A stretch of DNA of 64,000 nt from Cytobacillus depressus (GTDB lineage: Bacteria > Bacillota > Bacilli > Bacillales > Cytobacillaceae), in assembly GCF_008923245.1 (NCBI RefSeq), contig NZ_WBOS01000002.1, forward strand, positions 558,001-622,000, in the 5' to 3' direction. The notes below the pieces were generated by a model. It searched no databases. It was not told the DNA's origin and was given only the letters and a program-made list of their open reading frames with translations. The stretch's first letter is position 1, and each line of letters opens with the position of its first letter. Below, one piece after another: positions 18,554 through 28,528 of the stretch. Made by a program: the position numbers and the translations under genes.

Positions 18554-20887
18554 ATGGCCAAAAAAAAGCGTCGACAGACGAGAAAAAAAGAAAATATGAA
18601 AAGAACGATTCAGTTTGAATTAATTGCACTTGCCATTTTGGCTTTTGCCGCCATAGGAATGGCGAATCTTGGAGCCGTTGGAAAAGCTACCGTATTTTTC
18701 TTCCGCTTTTTTATGGGAGAATGGTATATGCTGAGCTTAATTGGCTTAATTATTTTTGCTGTTTATTTAATGTGGAAAAGGAGTATACCGTTTTTCCTGA
18801 ATCCAAAATTAATTGGCATTTATTTAATCGTAAGTTCGCTTGTCCTATTAAGCCATATGACACTTTTTCAGCTATTATCAAATGGCGGGAAGTTTCAAGA
18901 CCCGAGTGTTATTGCTAACACATGGGAGTTATTTTGGATGGAAGTGAATGGGGAAACGAGTACAACAGATTTAGGCGGTGGTATGATTGGAGCCGTTTTA
19001 TTTGCCCTATTTTATTATTTATTTGATGAAGCGGGTACGAAAATAATCGCCTTTGTACTCATCATTATTGGTTTTATCTTATTAACCGGGAAAACCTTTG
19101 GTGAGGCAGTCGGTAAACTGTTAGTTGGTATTGGGAACTTTTCGAAAAAGCAATGGAACGGTTTTCAAAATGATATGACAGAATGGAAAGAGTCTAAAAG
19201 AGAGAAAAAAGCAAAAAGGGAAGAAAGAAGAGAGGAAATAAATCAAGCTAATGAACAAGCAGTGGAGCCGACTATTAAAATTAATAGTGCAAGTGAGCAA
19301 CCGGGGGAGCCGCCACTGCCAGAACCGATTATTTCAAGCTTTGTTGAGCGAGCCAATTACGAGCAAACTAAAAATGTAGAAGAGGACAGCATAAAAAGTT
19401 CTACAAAAAAACAAGACAGTGATTTGGAACCGCCTATATCATTTGCCGAAGTTGAAAACATGGATTACGAACTTCCTCCAATGAGTCTTTTAAAGCTTCC
19501 ACGGCAAACCGATCAAAGCGGGGAATATGAGTTAATCCACGCAAATGCTGCAAAATTGGAAAGGACCTTTCAAAGCTTTGGTGTAAAAGCGAGAGTCACT
19601 CAAGTTCATTTAGGTCCAGCGGTAACAAAATATGAGGTTCATCCGGATGTAGGGGTAAAAGTAAGTAAAATTGTCAGTTTGCATGATGACTTAGCTTTAG
19701 CACTTGCGGCCAAAGATATTCGGATTGAAGCCCCGATTCCTGGGAAGTCAGCAATCGGCATTGAAGTCCCTAATTCAGAAGTTGCAATGGTCTCTCTAAG
19801 AGAAGTAATCGAAGCAAAACAATATGAAAATCAAGACGCAAAGCTATTAATCGGTCTTGGTCGTGATATTACTGGAGAATCGGTTCTTGCTGAATTGAAT
19901 AAAATGCCTCACCTTTTAGTTGCTGGTGCAACCGGAAGCGGAAAAAGTGTGTGTATCAATGGGATAATTACAAGTATATTAATGCGGGCGAAGCCTCATG
20001 AAGTAAAATTAATGATGATAGACCCGAAAATGGTTGAATTGAATGTTTATAATGGAGTTCCTCACTTACTAGCTCCCGTCGTAACAGATGCGAAGAAGGC
20101 ATCACAGGCTCTTAAAAAAGTAGTCAATGAAATGGAAAGACGTTATGAGCTATTTTCACATACAGGTACAAGGAATATAGAAGGATATAATGATTATGTG
20201 AAAAAACATAATGCAGAAGAAGATGGTCAGCAGCCTCTGCTACCTTATATCGTCGTCATTGTGGACGAGCTGGCAGATTTAATGATGGTTGCTTCTTCCG
20301 ATGTTGAGGATGCTATTACCCGACTCGCACAAATGGCCCGTGCAGCTGGAATCCATTTAATTATCGCTACACAGCGCCCGTCTGTTGATGTTATCACGGG
20401 TGTCATCAAGGCGAATATACCTTCTAGAATTGCCTTTGCCGTGTCATCTGCTACCGACTCAAGAACGATTTTAGATATGGGAGGAGCCGATAAGTTATTG
20501 GGTAGGGGAGATATGCTCTTTCTTCCAGTAGGGGCCTCAAAGCCTGTCCGGATCCAAGGTGCATTTTTATCAGATGAAGAGGTAGAAGATATTGTCAATT
20601 TTGTGATTGAACAGCAAAAAGCACAGTATCAAGAAGAAATGATTCCAGATGATCTCCCAGAAACTACCGGAGAAGTGGCCGATGACCTCTATGATGATGC
20701 AGTTGAATTGATTTTAGAAATGCAAACAGCTTCAGTTTCTATGCTTCAGCGGAGATTTAGAATTGGATATACGAGGGCAGCTCGATTGATAGATGAAATG
20801 GAAGCTAGAGGGATCGTTGGCCCATATGAAGGAAGTAAGCCAAGGGTGGTTTTATTAGGTAAACCATCTGAGGAAGCTAGCTCATAG
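18554..20887 (+). CDS. spoIIIE: DNA translocase SpoIIIE/FtsK
   Basis: A membrane-anchored hexameric ATPase that pumps the chromosome into the forespore and clears DNA from division septa. The protein has 777 residues: about four transmembrane helices in the first ~190 residues, a charged linker to about residue 310, the FtsK alpha/beta motor with Walker A GATGSGKS and Walker [10 protein letters not shown], and the C-terminal gamma winged helix ([21 protein letters not shown]) that reads SRS/KOPS sites. Start at ATG 18554 (MAKKKRRQ) with AAGGTGATA as RBS; the ATG at 18491 lacks one. Confidence 0.97.
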   Translation: MAKKKRRQTRKKENMKRTIQFELIALAILAFAAIGMANLGAVGKATVFFFRFFMGEWYMLSLIGLIIFAVYLMWKRSIPFFLNPKLIGIYLIVSSLVLLSHMTLFQLLSNGGKFQDPSVIANTWELFWMEVNGETSTTDLGGGMIGAVLFALFYYLFDEAGTKIIAFVLIIIGFILLTGKTFGEAVGKLLVGIGNFSKKQWNGFQNDMTEWKESKREKKAKREERREEINQANEQAVEPTIKINSASEQPGEPPLPEPIISSFVERANYEQTKNVEEDSIKSSTKKQDSDLEPPISFAEVENMDYELPPMSLLKLPRQTDQSGEYELIHANAAKLERTFQSFGVKARVTQVHLGPAVTKYEVHPDVGVKVSKIVSLHDDLALALAAKDIRIEAPIPGKSAIGIEVPNSEVAMVSLREVIEAKQYENQDAKLLIGLGRDITGESVLAELNKMPHLLVAGATGSGKSVCINGIITSILMRAKPHEVKLMMIDPKMVELNVYNGVPHLLAPVVTDAKKASQALKKVVNEMERRYELFSHTGTRNIEGYNDYVKKHNAEEDGQQPLLPYIVVIVDELADLMMVASSDVEDAITRLAQMARAAGIHLIIATQRPSVDVITGVIKANIPSRIAFAVSSATDSRTILDMGGADKLLGRGDMLFLPVGASKPVRIQGAFLSDEEVEDIVNFVIEQQKAQYQEEMIPDDLPETTGEVADDLYDDAVELILEMQTASVSMLQRRFRIGYTRAARLIDEMEARGIVGPYEGSKPRVVLLGKPSEEASS

Positions 20888-20900
20888 ACCTTTTTCTGAA

Positions 20901-20929
20901 AGACTCGTTTTGCTAAAACGAGTCTTTTT
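20901..20929 (+). terminator. Rho-independent terminator after spoIIIE
   Basis: AGACTCGTTTT pairs with AAAACGAGTCT, followed by TTTTT. Confidence 0.92.
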
Positions 20930-21091
20930 GCGTAGAAAATAAGTTTTGCGTAAAATGTGTTATACTAATATAATTATAATTTGATGAGGTTCTACCTACT
21001 ACTGACGCGTTTTTTGCTTTTTTTTTAATAATTTCTATTTCTTTATTACCTAAAAAGTGATATAGTATTTTCGATTAGTAGGAAAGATTGA

Positions 21092-21109
21092 ACATCAGAT
21101 GTCTGATGT
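21092..21109. promoter_or_regulatory. Putative GntR operator (inverted repeat)
   Basis: ACATCAGA-TG-TCTGATGT, perfect 8-bp arms around 2 bp, 31 bp before the GntR gene and shortly after a TATAGT -10-like box at 21060-21065. The position suggests autoregulation by the adjacent GntR protein. The operator sequence of this regulator is not known to me. Confidence 0.5.
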
Positions 21110-21139
21110 CTCCTTAGAAAATTGGGTGGAGGAACCTGC

Positions 21140-21865
21140 ATGTCAATTAAGTCAGATAACCGGCATTTATATTTACAAGTGATTGATCGCTTAAAGCAGG
21201 ACATCGAAGAAGGGGTATATAAAGAAAAAGAAAAGCTGCCTTCTGAATTTGATCTTGCAAAGCAACTTGGCGTAAGCCGTGCTACTCTTCGAGAGGCGCT
21301 ACGTATTCTCGAAGAAGAAAACGTTATCATCCGAAGGCATGGTGTAGGCACATTTGTGAATGCAAAGCCATTGTTTACATCAGGTATTGAACAGTTGAAT
21401 AGTGTCACTGATATGATTTTGCATGCAGGAATGACGCCGGGAACAATTTTCTTAAGCTCAGTAGCAATTGGGCCGACTGAAGAGGATATTCGACGTTTTT
21501 CATGTTCTGCTGACGAGGAGATTGCCGTGATCGAACGGGTAAGAACAGCTAATGGTGAGCCTGTTGTGTATTGTATTGATAAAATACCTGTGAAAATAAC
21601 TGCTGATACGATTTTTCATGAACAGGAATCTTTATTAAACAATCTAGAAGCTAGGGCAAATCGTAGAATTACGTATGCAATCACTGAAATTGTTCCCCTA
21701 GGCTATCACGAAAAAGTTTCTCCAATCTTAGAATGTGATCCTGAAACGGCATTGCTTGTTCTAAAGCAAATGCATTTTGATGAGGCGGATGAACCAATCC
21801 TTTACTCAGTCAATTACTTTAGAGCTGATAAATTTAGTTTCCATGTCCTAAGAAAAAGGTTATAG
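21140..21865 (+). CDS. ymfC: GntR-family regulator, HutC/UTRA type (YmfC-like)
   Basis: A 241-residue transcription factor. The N-terminal winged HTH (about residues 8-72) contains [23 protein letters not shown] and HGVGTFV; the C-terminal UTRA effector domain spans about residues 90-235. The start is ATG 21140 after GGTGGAGGAA. It lies immediately upstream of a nucleoside-type ABC importer and after spoIIIE, the ymfC position. It probably controls the transporter or itself; the effector is unknown. Confidence 0.88.
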   Translation: MSIKSDNRHLYLQVIDRLKQDIEEGVYKEKEKLPSEFDLAKQLGVSRATLREALRILEEENVIIRRHGVGTFVNAKPLFTSGIEQLNSVTDMILHAGMTPGTIFLSSVAIGPTEEDIRRFSCSADEEIAVIERVRTANGEPVVYCIDKIPVKITADTIFHEQESLLNNLEARANRRITYAITEIVPLGYHEKVSPILECDPETALLVLKQMHFDEADEPILYSVNYFRADKFSFHVLRKRL

Positions 21866-21946
21866 TTTGGATTTGGAAAAATAAAGTTATAGTGTCTCTA
21901 AGGATTTTCTACTATCATATTAATTAACTAATAGGGGGTTAATACA

Positions 21947-23056
21947 ATGAAAAAGCGTAAATTTGGTTTAGCTTTATCTCTTGCTTTAGCAGCTGGAACA
22001 ATTCTAGGTGCATGTGGCAAAGCTGATGAAAAAAATAATGCTAATAATGCTAATGAAGAAAAAAATGAAAATGCTTTCACTGTGGCAATGGTTACAGATG
22101 TAGGCGGGGTAGATGATAAATCATTTAACCAATCAGCGTGGGAAGGTCTTAAAGAGTTCGGTGAAAATAACGGACTTAAGGAAGGTAAAGGTGGATATAA
22201 CTATCTGCAATCTAAGTCTGATGCAGACTATTCAACTAACTTAAACAAACTTTCACGTGAAGGGTTTAGTGTAGTATTCGGTGTTGGGTTCTTAATGGTA
22301 GAGGATATCAATACAATTGCTCAGCAACAAAAGGATACTAACTTCGGAATTATCGATGGTGTAGTAGAACAGCCAAACGTTGTAAGCGTATTATTTAAAG
22401 AGCAAGAAGCTGCATTCCTTGCTGGTGTTGCTGCAGCAAAAGCTACAAAATCAAACAAAATCGGCTTTATCGGCGGTATGGAAATTCCAGTTATTGAGCG
22501 TTTTGAATCCGGTTTCTTAGCTGGTGTTCAAGCTGTAAATCCAGATATTAAAGTAAATGTTCACTATACTGGAGCATTTGATAAAGCTGAGCTTGGAAAA
22601 ACAACTGCAGCACAAATGTATTCTTCAGGTATTGACGTAATTTTCCACGCAGCTGGCGGTACTGGTAACGGACTGTTTACAGAGGCGAAAGACCTTAAGA
22701 AGAAAGACCCGGCACGTGAAATTTGGGCAATTGGTGTTGACTCCGACCAATCAGGCGAAGGTGTCGTTGATATCGGCGGTAAAAACCATAACGTGATTTT
22801 AACATCTGCAATGAAAGGTGTTAAACACGCTGTTGTAGATATTTCTGAAAAGGCAAAAGCTGGAGATTTCCCAGGCGGTCAAACTTTAGTTTATGGGTTA
22901 GCTGAGGAAGGTGTAAATTTAGCACCAATCAATGATGAAGTTTCTACAAAGGCTGATATTGAAGCAGCGGTTAAAGAATGGTCTGAAAAAATTAAGCTTG
23001 GTGAAGTTAAAGTTCCTGGTACAAAAGACGAACTTAAAGAATTTAAAGTTCAGTAA
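21947..23056 (+). CDS. BMP-family substrate-binding lipoprotein of nucleoside ABC importer
   Basis: A 369-residue lipoprotein: a signal peptide with lipobox ILGAC (Cys about residue 23), an Asn/Glu-rich linker, then a BMP/Med/PnrA fold with VTDVGGVDDKSFNQSAWEG and FIGGMEIPVIERFESGF. Relatives (NupN, PnrA) bind purine nucleosides. The genes downstream encode the matching ATPase and two permeases. A hairpin at 23068-23107 may lower read-through so that the binding protein is made in excess. Confidence 0.9.
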   Translation: MKKRKFGLALSLALAAGTILGACGKADEKNNANNANEEKNENAFTVAMVTDVGGVDDKSFNQSAWEGLKEFGENNGLKEGKGGYNYLQSKSDADYSTNLNKLSREGFSVVFGVGFLMVEDINTIAQQQKDTNFGIIDGVVEQPNVVSVLFKEQEAAFLAGVAAAKATKSNKIGFIGGMEIPVIERFESGFLAGVQAVNPDIKVNVHYTGAFDKAELGKTTAAQMYSSGIDVIFHAAGGTGNGLFTEAKDLKKKDPAREIWAIGVDSDQSGEGVVDIGGKNHNVILTSAMKGVKHAVVDISEKAKAGDFPGGQTLVYGLAEEGVNLAPINDEVSTKADIEAAVKEWSEKIKLGEVKVPGTKDELKEFKVQ

Positions 23057-23067
23057 TAATAAATTAG

Positions 23068-23110
23068 AAGGAATAAGCGGGTCTTTAGAACCGGCCCCTT
23101 ATTCCTTTTA
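23068..23110 (+). terminator. Hairpin between binding protein and ATPase genes
   Basis: AAGGAATAAG (23068-23077) pairs with CTTATTCCTT (23098-23107), with further GGG/CCC pairing inside. The T tail is short, so it is probably a partial terminator or mRNA-stabilising structure. The rest of the gap to 23340 shows no gene. Confidence 0.6.
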
Positions 23111-23340
23111 ACATTCTCTTTAAATAGAAATTTAATTGAAGTATAGAATGAATGGTCTATATTTCACTTAAAGTTTTATTGAAAGAAAGTGTATTGAATA
23201 TGGCTTTATTCACTACATGGGTCAAATTTTGAGCGAATGCTCTGAAAGGTCCCAATCTTTAAGACTATCATTTTATTGGTAAAGGTCTGACATCTTACTA
23301 CCTAAATCTTCCTTTTATTTTTGACCAAGGAGTGAAAGAA

Positions 23341-24876
23341 ATGGAATATGTAATTGAAATGCTCAATATCCGTAAAGAATTCCCTGGAATTGTCGCGAAC
23401 GATAACATAACCCTGCAACTAAAAAAAGGTGAAATTCATGCACTGCTAGGGGAAAATGGTGCTGGAAAATCAACGTTAATGAATGTCCTTTTCGGATTAT
23501 ACCAGCCAGAACAAGGAGAAATTCGCGTGAATGGGAATCCTGTCAAAATTACGAATCCTAATATTGCGAATGATCTTGGGATCGGAATGGTACATCAGCA
23601 TTTCATGCTAGTTGATCCGTTTACTGTCACTGAAAATATTATTCTCGGAAAAGAAACAACATCCGGGGGAAAGATTGATATTAAAAAAGCGGAAAATGAC
23701 GTGCGAGAAATCTCTGAAAGATATGGACTAGCTGTCGATCCGCAGGCGAAAATTGCCGATATTTCCGTCGGTATGCAGCAAAGGGTTGAAATCCTAAAAA
23801 CTTTATATCGCGGGGCTGAAATTCTCATATTCGATGAACCGACAGCCGTTTTAACACCACAAGAGATTCAAGAATTAATTCAAATTATGAAGGCTCTAAT
23901 TAAAGAGGGCAAATCAATTATCCTCATCACACATAAATTAAAAGAAATTATGGAGGTTTGTGACCGAGTTACCGTTATCCGCAAAGGTGTAGGAATTGGT
24001 ACGGTAAATGTAAGTGAAACAAATCCAAACGAGCTTGCTAGTTTAATGGTAGGTCGTGAAGTAACTTTTAAGACGGACAAGAAAGAGGGACACCCGAAAC
24101 AGGATGTTCTAGTTATAAAAGACCTTCATGTGAAGGATGCCCGTGGACTCCCAGCCATAGATGGTTTAAATCTTTCTGTCAAAGCAGGAGAAGTTCTTGG
24201 TATTGCCGGAGTTGACGGGAATGGACAAACGGAATTGCTAGAAGCAATTACTGGGCTTAGAAAGTCTGAAAGCGGTTCAATAAAGCTTAATGATAAAGAA
24301 ATGAGAAATTTGCAGCCTCGAAAGGTAACAGAGTCAGGGGTTGGCCATATCCCTGAAGATCGCCATAAGCATGGTCTTGTACTCGATTTTCCAATTGGAG
24401 AAAATATTGCTTTACAAACGTATTACCAGAAACCTTTTTCAAAAAATGGCGTTTTGAATTTTAAAGCAATTTATAAAAAGGCAAAAAGTTTAATAAAGGA
24501 ATATGATGTCCGGACACCAAGTGAGTTTACACCTGCCCGAGCGCTTTCTGGAGGAAATCAGCAAAAGGCTATTATCGGCCGTGAAATTGACCGAAATCCG
24601 GATTTACTCATTGCAGCACAGCCAACAAGGGGACTTGACGTTGGGGCCATCGAATTCATTCATAAACGTTTAATTGAGCAGCGTGATAATGGTAAAGCTG
24701 TATTATTATTGTCATTTGAACTGGATGAAATATTAAACGTTAGCGATCGCATTGCCGTTATTTATGAAGGGAAAATTGTTGCAGTTGTTGATCCAAAACA
24801 AACGACTGAACAAGAATTAGGATTATTAATGGCTGGATCGAACCGTAAGGAAGCAGGTGAAGTAGCAGATGTCTAA
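23341..24876 (+). CDS. Nucleoside-type ABC transporter ATP-binding protein (NupO-like)
   Basis: A 511-residue tandem ATPase with two ABC domains. The first has Walker A GENGAGKST and signature SVGMQQRVEIL. The second has GVDGNGQTE as a degenerate P-loop and signature LSGGNQQKAIIGREI. This asymmetric arrangement is typical of sugar/nucleoside importers of the RbsA/NupO type. I start at ATG 23341 with AAGGAGTG as RBS. It overlaps the following permease gene by 8 bp. Confidence 0.92.
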   Translation: MEYVIEMLNIRKEFPGIVANDNITLQLKKGEIHALLGENGAGKSTLMNVLFGLYQPEQGEIRVNGNPVKITNPNIANDLGIGMVHQHFMLVDPFTVTENIILGKETTSGGKIDIKKAENDVREISERYGLAVDPQAKIADISVGMQQRVEILKTLYRGAEILIFDEPTAVLTPQEIQELIQIMKALIKEGKSIILITHKLKEIMEVCDRVTVIRKGVGIGTVNVSETNPNELASLMVGREVTFKTDKKEGHPKQDVLVIKDLHVKDARGLPAIDGLNLSVKAGEVLGIAGVDGNGQTELLEAITGLRKSESGSIKLNDKEMRNLQPRKVTESGVGHIPEDRHKHGLVLDFPIGENIALQTYYQKPFSKNGVLNFKAIYKKAKSLIKEYDVRTPSEFTPARALSGGNQQKAIIGREIDRNPDLLIAAQPTRGLDVGAIEFIHKRLIEQRDNGKAVLLLSFELDEILNVSDRIAVIYEGKIVAVVDPKQTTEQELGLLMAGSNRKEAGEVADV

Positions 24877-25915
24877 TCGCTTGAAAAATATGATAGTTCC
24901 CGTGCTTGCTGTCATTTTAGGAATGCTCGTTGGGACCATAATTATGATTGTTACTGGGTACGATGCAGGAGCGGCATTTTATGCACTTTGGGACGGTGCG
25001 TTCGGCGATATTTACTATACAGGAGAAACGATCCGACAAGCTACACCTTATATACTTGCCGGATTAGCCGTTGCTTTTGCCTTTAAAACAGGATTATTTA
25101 ATATTGGTGTAGAAGGACAGCTGATTGTTGGCTGGTTAGCGGCAGTTTGGGTAGGAGTCGCATTTGATTTGCCAAAAATCATTCATTTGCCGTTAGCTGT
25201 GTTAGCAGGAGCAGCAGCCGGTGCATTTTGGGCATTTATTCCTGGTATTTTAAAAGCTAGATTTCGAGTTCATGAGGTTATCGTAACCATCATGTTAAAC
25301 TATGTTGCATTACATGTGTCGAATTATTTTGTTCGTTCGGTCCTATCTGAAAAGAGTGACCGGACACCGAATATTCCTGAAACAGCATCATTAAGATCTT
25401 CTCTGCTTGAAGGTTTGACAGATTATTCCCGTTTACACTGGGGGATCGTCATTGCACTTATTTGTGTTTTCTTAATGTGGTTTATTTTAGAAAAAACAAC
25501 TCGCGGCTTTGAATTAAGAGCCGTTGGTTTAAACCAGCATGCTTCTGACTATGCTGGTATGAATGTTAAATCGAATATCGTTCTATCCATGGTGATTTCC
25601 GGAGCATTTGCAGGTTTAGCCGGTACGATGGAGGGATTAGGTACCTTTGGATACTCTGCAGTAAAAAGCGGCTTCACAGGTGTTGGATTTGATGGGATAG
25701 CCGTTGCTTTGCTTGGTGGAAATGGTCCAATTGGAATTGTTTTAGCTGCTTTACTTTTTGGCGCTTTAAAGGTAGGAGCATTAAATATGCCGCTTGAGGC
25801 AGGCGTTCCGAATGAACTTGTTGATATTATTATCGCGTTAATTGTTTTCTTCGTAGCAGCTAGCTATATGATTCGTATCTTTATTGATCGCATTAGTAAA
25901 AAGGGGGCGAAGTAA
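24869..25915 (+). CDS. ABC transporter permease (NupP-like)
   Basis: A 348-residue integral membrane protein of the BPD_transp_2 family with about eight to ten hydrophobic segments. It has the conserved GLFNIGVEGQLIVGW segment and the EAA-like ELRAVGLNQHASDYAGMN loop that contacts the ATPase. It starts inside the ATPase gene and ends directly before the second permease (next codon is GTG), indicating tight co-translation. Confidence 0.92.
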   Translation: MSNRLKNMIVPVLAVILGMLVGTIIMIVTGYDAGAAFYALWDGAFGDIYYTGETIRQATPYILAGLAVAFAFKTGLFNIGVEGQLIVGWLAAVWVGVAFDLPKIIHLPLAVLAGAAAGAFWAFIPGILKARFRVHEVIVTIMLNYVALHVSNYFVRSVLSEKSDRTPNIPETASLRSSLLEGLTDYSRLHWGIVIALICVFLMWFILEKTTRGFELRAVGLNQHASDYAGMNVKSNIVLSMVISGAFAGLAGTMEGLGTFGYSAVKSGFTGVGFDGIAVALLGGNGPIGIVLAALLFGALKVGALNMPLEAGVPNELVDIIIALIVFFVAASYMIRIFIDRISKKGAK

Positions 25916-26875
25916 GTGGGCATCTTAGATATTTTAGCAATCGTCATACCCTCTACAATGCTTTGGGCAGCTCCACTTATTTTCACAGCGTTAGGCGGAA
26001 CTTTTTCTGAGCGTTCAGGAGTGGTTAACATTGGACTTGAAGGATTAATGGTCATTGGTGCTTTCACAGCAATCGTCTTTAACCTAACATTTGCAAGTAC
26101 ATTTGGAGAATTAACTCCTTGGGTTTCATTATTGGCTGCAATGGTTGTAGGAGCAGTTTTTGCGATATTTCACGCTGTTGCTTCCATTACCTTTAGAGCA
26201 GATCAAGTTGTGTCAGGGGTTGCGATCAACTTATTAGCTGTTGGTGCATCATTATTTCTTGTTAAATTTATTTATGGAAAAGGTCAAACAGATATCATTC
26301 AAAAAGGCTTTAATAAAATTGATATTCCTGTCTTAAAAGATATTCCAATTTTAGGAGATTTATTTTTCTCCAATACGTATTACACTTCGTACGTAGCAAT
26401 TATTGCTGCTTTTATCGCGTGGTATGTCATTTTTAAAACGCCATTTGGTCTAAGATTGCGTGCAGTTGGCGAACATCCAATGGCTGCTGATACAATGGGG
26501 GTTAATGTAACGAAAATTCGTTATATCGCTGTCATCCTTTCTGGAGCTTTAGGTGGAATTGGCGGGGGAATTTATGCTCAGTCGATTACATCTGATTTCA
26601 GCCATGCAACAATTAGCGGTCAAGGATTTATGGCGCTTGCGGCGATGATTTTTGGGAAATGGCATCCGCTTGGTGCAATGGGTGCAGCATTATTTTTTGG
26701 ATTTGCACAAAGCTTAAGTATAATCGGATCAAGTTTACCATTCTTGGAGAATATTCCAAACGTGTATTTATTAATTGCCCCATATGTATTAACCATCCTT
26801 GCCTTAACAGGATTTATTGGACGTGCCGATGCTCCAAAAGCATCTGGTGTTCCATATATAAAAGGATCACGGTAA
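25916..26875 (+). CDS. ABC transporter permease (NupQ-like)
   Basis: A 319-residue second permease of the same family, with VVNIGLEGLMVIGAF and LRLRAVGEHPMAADTMG. The start is GTG at 25916 directly after the previous stop, with AAGGGGGCG as RBS. Together with the lipoprotein and ATPase it forms a complete importer, most similar in layout to NupNOPQ (guanosine). The substrate is inferred by family only. Confidence 0.92.
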   Translation: MGILDILAIVIPSTMLWAAPLIFTALGGTFSERSGVVNIGLEGLMVIGAFTAIVFNLTFASTFGELTPWVSLLAAMVVGAVFAIFHAVASITFRADQVVSGVAINLLAVGASLFLVKFIYGKGQTDIIQKGFNKIDIPVLKDIPILGDLFFSNTYYTSYVAIIAAFIAWYVIFKTPFGLRLRAVGEHPMAADTMGVNVTKIRYIAVILSGALGGIGGGIYAQSITSDFSHATISGQGFMALAAMIFGKWHPLGAMGAALFFGFAQSLSIIGSSLPFLENIPNVYLLIAPYVLTILALTGFIGRADAPKASGVPYIKGSR

Positions 26876-26882
26876 AACCAAA

Positions 26883-27055
26883 TGCGCAAGCGCCTTGATC
26901 ACCCTGACAAGCTCAAGCCGAGCCTCTCGGAAAGGTTGTCATTTACCTTTCTGGGAGGATTGGCTTGTGACCTCGTGGTCGACAAAAACGCGACGTCCTG
27001 TCGCATTGTCGACACTAGTACGTCCTGTACGTCGGGGTAGGCGCTGGAGCTAGAC
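26883..27055. repeat. Structured intergenic repeat with GTCCT-loop hairpins (copy 1)
   Basis: About 170 bp flanked by GCGCC/GGCGC arms. It contains CCTCtCgGAAAGG paired with CCTTTCtGgGAGG, and CAAGCC with GGCTTG. Two mini-hairpins share the loop GTCCT: GCGAC-gtcct-GTCGC (26990-27004), enclosed by GTCGAC/GTCGAC (26978-26983, 27008-27013), and GTAC-gtcct-GTAC (27018-27030). A related copy lies at 39558-39650. Similar sequences recur between genes in many Bacillus chromosomes as I recall. No ORF is supported in the 26876-27247 gap. Confidence 0.75.
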
Positions 27056-27063
27056 GTAGACTC

Positions 27064-27096
27064 AAAGACCTCTTTTTCTCGAAGAGGTCTTTTTTC
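27064..27096 (+). terminator. Rho-independent terminator after the transporter operon
   Basis: AGACCTCTT pairs with AAGAGGTCT, followed by TTTTTT. Confidence 0.9.
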
Positions 27097-27247
27097 TATG
27101 GTGGTAATTACTTGAAATGTGGAAAATGGGCAAGTTATATTTATAAATAGGATTTGATTCAGAGAAGTTTGAAGAAAATAACCTATACGAAGTTACATAT
27201 GATAGTAAAGCAAATAATAAATCTAATGGATCGGGAGGATAGTGTAA

Positions 27248-28528
27248 ATGGATATTTTATCAGAATCGGTTAAATCAATGAATGGCTATGAGCTGCATAT
27301 TGTAAAAACTGAGAAATTTAAAACAAATACTATAGTTTGGAAAATGAAGGCGCCACTGAATAAAGAAACGGTAACAAAAAGGGCTCTTCTGCCATACGTA
27401 TTACAAAGCAATAGCGCTAATTACCCAACTACCGGTAAACTGCGTTCATATTTAGATGAGCTTTATGGAGCCACATTTTATGTCGATTTGGCTAAAAAGG
27501 GAGAGTATCATATTATCAGCTTTTCATTAGAAATTGCTAATGAGAAATTTTTATCAGATAGTACCCCTCTTTTACAGAAGGCTTTTCAATTTTTAGCAGA
27601 GGTTTTAACGAAACCAAATGTTCAAGGAAATTCATTTGATAAAGAAACGGTGGAAAACGAAAAAAGAACGTTAAAGCAAAGAATTCAATCTGTTTATGAT
27701 GATAAAATGCGTTATTCTAACTTTCGCCTTGTTCAAGAAATGTGTGAAGGTGAACCATATGCTCTTCATGTTCATGGCGAAAAGGATGCTGTAGATGGAA
27801 TTACACCTGAAAGTATTTATCAGTATTATCAAGAGGCGTTAGCTCAAGATGAATTGGATCTGTATGTGATCGGCGATGTAGATGAAGGGGAAGTAGAAGC
27901 TGTTGCTCATGAACTATTGCAATTTGAGGCGAGAACACCCAGTAGTGTACAATCCTCTGCGTATGAAAATAAAAATGATGTTGCTGAAGTAATTGAAAGG
28001 CAAGAAGTGAAGCAAGGGAAATTGAATATTGGTTATCGGACGAATATTGTATATGGAGACGATGACTATTTTGCCTTGCAAGTTTATAACGGTATTTTTG
28101 GCGGATTTTCTCATTCGAAGCTTTTTATTAACGTAAGGGAAAAGGCGAGCCTTGCCTATTATGCGGCGAGCAGATTAGAAAGTCATAAAGGCCTACTAAT
28201 GGTTATGACAGGCATTGACAATAAAAATTATGATCAAGCGGTTTCGATTATTAAAGAACAAATAGAAGCGATGAAAAAGGGCGATTTTAGCGAGGAAGAG
28301 CTTGTACAGACGAAATCTGTTATTAAAAATCAGCTTCTAGAAACGATTGATACAGCGAGAGGCATTGTTGAAGTGCTATATCATAACGTCGTTTCTAAAA
28401 AAGAGGTTTCACTTCAAGAGTGGATGGATAAAATGGATCATGCGACAAAGGATGAGATTGTTGCTGTTGCGAAAAAAATCACATTAGATACGATATACTT
28501 TTTAACTGGAAAGGAGGAAGGGAAATAA
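27248..28528 (+). CDS. ymfF: M16-family protein YmfF (EF-P modification associated)
   Basis: A 426-residue M16 peptidase-like protein without the HxxEH zinc motif, so it is presumably the non-catalytic partner of YmfH. Both are annotated in Bacillus as associated with 5-aminopentanol modification of elongation factor P. RBS TCGGGAGGATAG. The stop overlaps the ymfH start region (1-bp overlap at TAATG), indicating coupled translation and a likely heterodimer. Confidence 0.9.
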   Translation: MDILSESVKSMNGYELHIVKTEKFKTNTIVWKMKAPLNKETVTKRALLPYVLQSNSANYPTTGKLRSYLDELYGATFYVDLAKKGEYHIISFSLEIANEKFLSDSTPLLQKAFQFLAEVLTKPNVQGNSFDKETVENEKRTLKQRIQSVYDDKMRYSNFRLVQEMCEGEPYALHVHGEKDAVDGITPESIYQYYQEALAQDELDLYVIGDVDEGEVEAVAHELLQFEARTPSSVQSSAYENKNDVAEVIERQEVKQGKLNIGYRTNIVYGDDDYFALQVYNGIFGGFSHSKLFINVREKASLAYYAASRLESHKGLLMVMTGIDNKNYDQAVSIIKEQIEAMKKGDFSEEELVQTKSVIKNQLLETIDTARGIVEVLYHNVVSKKEVSLQEWMDKMDHATKDEIVAVAKKITLDTIYFLTGKEEGK

